Shown: positions 12,223 through 14,212 of the stretch, in pieces
Position numbering within the stretch: the first letter of the stretch is position 1
How the letters are laid out: each line of letters starts with the position of its first letter
Assembly (NCBI GenBank): GCA_002372735.1
Contig: DFIE01000093.1
Coordinates: 1-14,212 of the forward strand
Source of the DNA: Clostridiales bacterium UBA3705
Lineage (GTDB): Bacteria > Bacillota_A > Clostridia > Oscillospirales > Oscillospiraceae
DNA length: 14,212 bases
Reading direction: 5' to 3'
Notes under the pieces: model-generated
Databases searched by the model: none
Told to the model about the DNA's origin: nothing
The model's input: only the letters and a program-made list of their open reading frames with translations
Program-made: the position numbers and the translations under genes

Positions 12223-12821
12223 GCCCCGGTTTTCTTGAAGGTCAGGGGCAGCTTGCCGGAGAATACCTCCCCCGGCCCAAAGCCCACCGCCTGGGTGATT
12301 TTCATGGTCTTGCCGGAGCGCTCAATCACCAGGTAGCGCTCCGACGCGCCGGAGCCCGCGGGGATGAGATACAGCCGGTCCCCCTCCAGCCGGTAGGTGC
12401 CGGATTCGTTCATGGCGTCGGTCACCCGGTCAAACTGGGCCCCCTCCAGCACGGAGTCCTGGATGCCCTTGGTGTCCACGTCCCCCAGCAGGTCCTCCAG
12501 GCCCAGGGTGTCCATCAGGTCTGTGGCCTTGCTCATGGCGGATTCCAGGGCCTCCTGGGTCACCTGGGCCGCCTCGTCGGTGGCCCGCAGCCGGTAGGTG
12601 CCGTCCTCGTGGAGCTCCAGGCACAGGTCAATGCCCAGATTCTCGAAATCCACCTGGTCCAGCAGGGTCTCCAGGTTCAGATCCCCGTCCAGGGCGGATT
12701 TCACCGCATCCCCCATGGGGTAGGTGACGGTCCAGGTGCCGGTGATGGGGATCTCGCCCCCGCAGGCCGCAAGGCCCAGCAGCAGGCAGGCGCATAGCAG
12801 CAGTACAGCAGCTCTTTTCAT
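12219..12821 (-). CDS. Small lipoprotein of unknown function, paralogue B
   Basis: A 200-residue lipoprotein with signal peptide MKRAAVLLLCACLLLGLAAC and lipobox L-A-A-C (Cys20). The mature part repeats the layout of its downstream neighbour: I-T-G-T-W (26-30), L-E-L-H-E-D-G-T-Y (68-76), an acidic helical middle, then G-T-Y-R-L-E-G-D-R-L-Y-L (141-152) and Y-L-V-I. The two genes are tandem paralogues that have diverged widely. An ATG at 12827 overlaps the decarboxylase stop (ATGA), but GAGGAGG would then be only one base away. The ATG at 12821 has correct spacing, so it is chosen, 2 bp after the decarboxylase stop. Translation is probably coupled to the decarboxylase. No function is recognised. 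Confidence 0.8.
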   Translation of the reverse strand: MKRAAVLLLCACLLLGLAACGGEIPITGTWTVTYPMGDAVKSALDGDLNLETLLDQVDFENLGIDLCLELHEDGTYRLRATDEAAQVTQEALESAMSKATDLMDTLGLEDLLGDVDTKGIQDSVLEGAQFDRVTDAMNESGTYRLEGDRLYLIPAGSGASERYLVIERSGKTMKITQAVGFGPGEVFSGKLPLTFKKTGA

Positions 12822-12823
12822 GG

Positions 12824-14161
12824 TCATTCCTCCTCAGATTGGGGCAGCACCCGCAGTTGGGTGATGCCGTAGTGTGCAAATACAGGCAGGTGGGCGGCCT
12901 CAATCCGCTCCCCGGGCATCAGGATGGGCACCGCCGGGGGGCAACTGACGCAGGGCCTGGCCAGGATCCGGCCCACGGCCCGGGGAGCAGGCAGCGTCTC
13001 ACAGGGGGCCAGCATGGCCCGGCGCAGAGAGCACCCCACCGCCGGGACCGGAGGTATCGCCGGGCCGGGCACCGCCGGGGTGCCGGGCCGGGCCAGGGCC
13101 TGCCAAAGCGCCCGGCGCAGACGGGCGAGCTCGTCGTCGGTGGTCTGGGGGGTACACATCAGCACCAGAAAGTCCGGGTCCGCAAACTCGCACCAGATCC
13201 CCGCCTGCTGCAGCTCCAGGGCCAGCGCTGTGCCGGTGCAGTGCCGGGGCTGCAGGGTCAGCTTTAAGGGCTCCCGGCCATACAGACGCTCCCCGGCGGC
13301 AGAAAGTTCCCGCTTCAGCCCCTCCAGCTTGGGCAAAAATTCCTCCAGCGCGTCGGGCAGGGTCTCCAGGGCCGGGTTTGCCAGGTCCAGAGACTCCAAG
13401 ATCAGGTACGACGGGCTGGTGGAGCCGAAGAGTGCCAGGGCGTCCTTGGCACAATGCACAAGCTGGGGCACCGTTTTTTGGGAAAGATGCAGATAAGCCC
13501 CGCCGGTCAGCACCGGAAGGGTCTTGTGGGCAGAGTCGCAGCACAGGTCCGCCCCCAGGTCTATGGGGTGCAGGCTGGGCCGCAAAAACCGCAGATAGGC
13601 CCCGTGGGCGTTGTCCACCAGCAGCAGGGCCCCATGGGCATGGCACACCGCCGCCAGGGGCGCCAGCTCCGGCAGGCAGCCCAGATAGTCCGGGCAGGTG
13701 AGATACACCGCCCGGGCCCCTGTCCGCGCCAGGGCCTGTGCCAGGAGCGCCGGCGTGGGGCTGGCGGAGAGATAGCTCCCCGCCCCCGCCGGCAGCCAGC
13801 ACACGTCCACGTCCAGCAGGGCCGCGGCGGACAAGAAGCTCTTGTGCACGTTGCGGGCGGCCAGCACGCGGAAGTCCCCGCTGCCCGAAAAGGCCTGCCG
13901 GGCCAGGTGCAGCATGGCCCGGACGCAGTGGGACGAGCCCTCGGTGGAATAAAACGTGGGGCAGCCGAAGAGCCGGGAGGCGTTGGCCTCACTCTCCGCA
14001 ATGATCCCGGAGGCCTCGTAGAGGGAATCCGCCCCGGGGATCTCCGTCAGATCCAGGGTCTCGCAGCCCAAGGGCCCCCGCCCCTTGTGCCCCGGCATGT
14101 GCAGCCGGAGGGGAGCGGAGGAGGCGTAGGCCTTTGCAAAGTCATGGATGGGTGTGTTCAT
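12824..14161 (-). CDS. PLP-dependent Orn/Lys/Arg decarboxylase family protein
   Basis: A 445-residue fold-type I PLP enzyme of the compact Gram-positive Orn/Lys/Arg decarboxylase group (YaaO/SpeA-like). Motifs in order: H-M-P-G-H-K-G (21-27), Y-S-T-E-G-S-S-H (71-78) for cofactor phosphate, L-V-D-N-A-H-G-A-Y (181-189) with Asp183 and His186 at the pyridine ring, and D-S-A-H-K-T-L-P with Lys213 as the Schiff-base lysine. The C-terminal domain ends with C-P-P-A-V-P-I-L-M-P-G-E-R. It should decarboxylate a basic amino acid toward polyamine synthesis; arginine versus lysine cannot be told. The ATG at 14161 fits the family start, but no good ribosome binding site precedes it; an in-frame TTG at 14203 inside a palindrome is the alternative. 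It leads a likely operon with lipoprotein B. Confidence 0.88.
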   Translation of the reverse strand: MNTPIHDFAKAYASSAPLRLHMPGHKGRGPLGCETLDLTEIPGADSLYEASGIIAESEANASRLFGCPTFYSTEGSSHCVRAMLHLARQAFSGSGDFRVLAARNVHKSFLSAAALLDVDVCWLPAGAGSYLSASPTPALLAQALARTGARAVYLTCPDYLGCLPELAPLAAVCHAHGALLLVDNAHGAYLRFLRPSLHPIDLGADLCCDSAHKTLPVLTGGAYLHLSQKTVPQLVHCAKDALALFGSTSPSYLILESLDLANPALETLPDALEEFLPKLEGLKRELSAAGERLYGREPLKLTLQPRHCTGTALALELQQAGIWCEFADPDFLVLMCTPQTTDDELARLRRALWQALARPGTPAVPGPAIPPVPAVGCSLRRAMLAPCETLPAPRAVGRILARPCVSCPPAVPILMPGERIEAAHLPVFAHYGITQLRVLPQSEEE

Positions 14162-14188
14162 AGCAGTTGAAGGTTGAACATTCCGGCG

Positions 14189-14212
14189 TGCTTCCCATTG
14201 CAATGGGAAGCA
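14189..14212. repeat. 24-bp perfect palindrome at the right edge
   Basis: Twelve-base arms with no spacer (TGCTTCCCATTG and its exact complement) end exactly at the last base of the window, 27 bp upstream of the decarboxylase ATG. It could be an operator, the stem of an upstream terminator, or an assembly fold-back if this is a contig end. Confidence 0.7.

Overview
The window is a G+C-rich piece of bacterial chromosome. The tight gene packing, AGGAGG-type ribosome binding sites, vegetative promoters with 17-bp spacers, lipoprotein signal peptides and protein families all fit an anaerobic gut Firmicute of the Clostridia (Oscillospiraceae-like). This placement is inferred from composition and protein style, not from a marker gene. 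No rRNA, tRNA, CRISPR array, IS element or phage gene is visible.

Left part (1-8549): a glycan-related block. At 1-161 is the start of a lipoprotein (minus strand) whose opening resembles GH32/GH43-type glycosidases. It is divergent from a LacI-family regulator (394-1434, plus). A bidirectional terminator (1449-1482) separates the regulator from a giant convergent gene (1489-8241, minus). That gene encodes a 2250-residue exported protein with 14 tandem jelly-roll domains resembling carbohydrate-binding modules of the CBM4/9 type, with no visible catalytic domain or cell-wall anchor. The promoters of these three genes share unusual AT-rich elements: the octamer ATGTAAAC/GTTTACAT, the heptamer TGCACAT, and a 16-bp composite present upstream of both the regulator and the giant gene. 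This suggests one regulon.

Middle part (8550-11503): a cytoplasmic neopullulanase/cyclomaltodextrinase-type GH13 enzyme (8550-10439, minus) is divergent from a metallo-beta-lactamase-fold hydrolase (10671-11324, plus). The hydrolase stop overlaps the start of a short-chain dehydrogenase that survives only as its first ~29 codons followed by a probable out-of-frame tail: a deletion remnant. A perfect 18-bp bidirectional terminator closes this unit.

Right part (11504-14212): two paralogous small lipoproteins of unknown function (minus) lie behind a PLP-dependent Orn/Lys/Arg decarboxylase (minus). The decarboxylase and the adjacent lipoprotein gene are tightly coupled, while the second lipoprotein has its own consensus promoter overlapping the end of the first. 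The window ends exactly at the end of a 24-bp perfect palindrome.

Working model (inference): the LacI protein senses a sugar and controls export of a glycosidase lipoprotein and of the giant multi-domain glycan-binding protein, which would capture a polysaccharide or mucin-type glycan at or near the cell; the intracellular GH13 enzyme would finish alpha-glucan oligosaccharides. No transporter lies in the window, so this chain is incomplete here.
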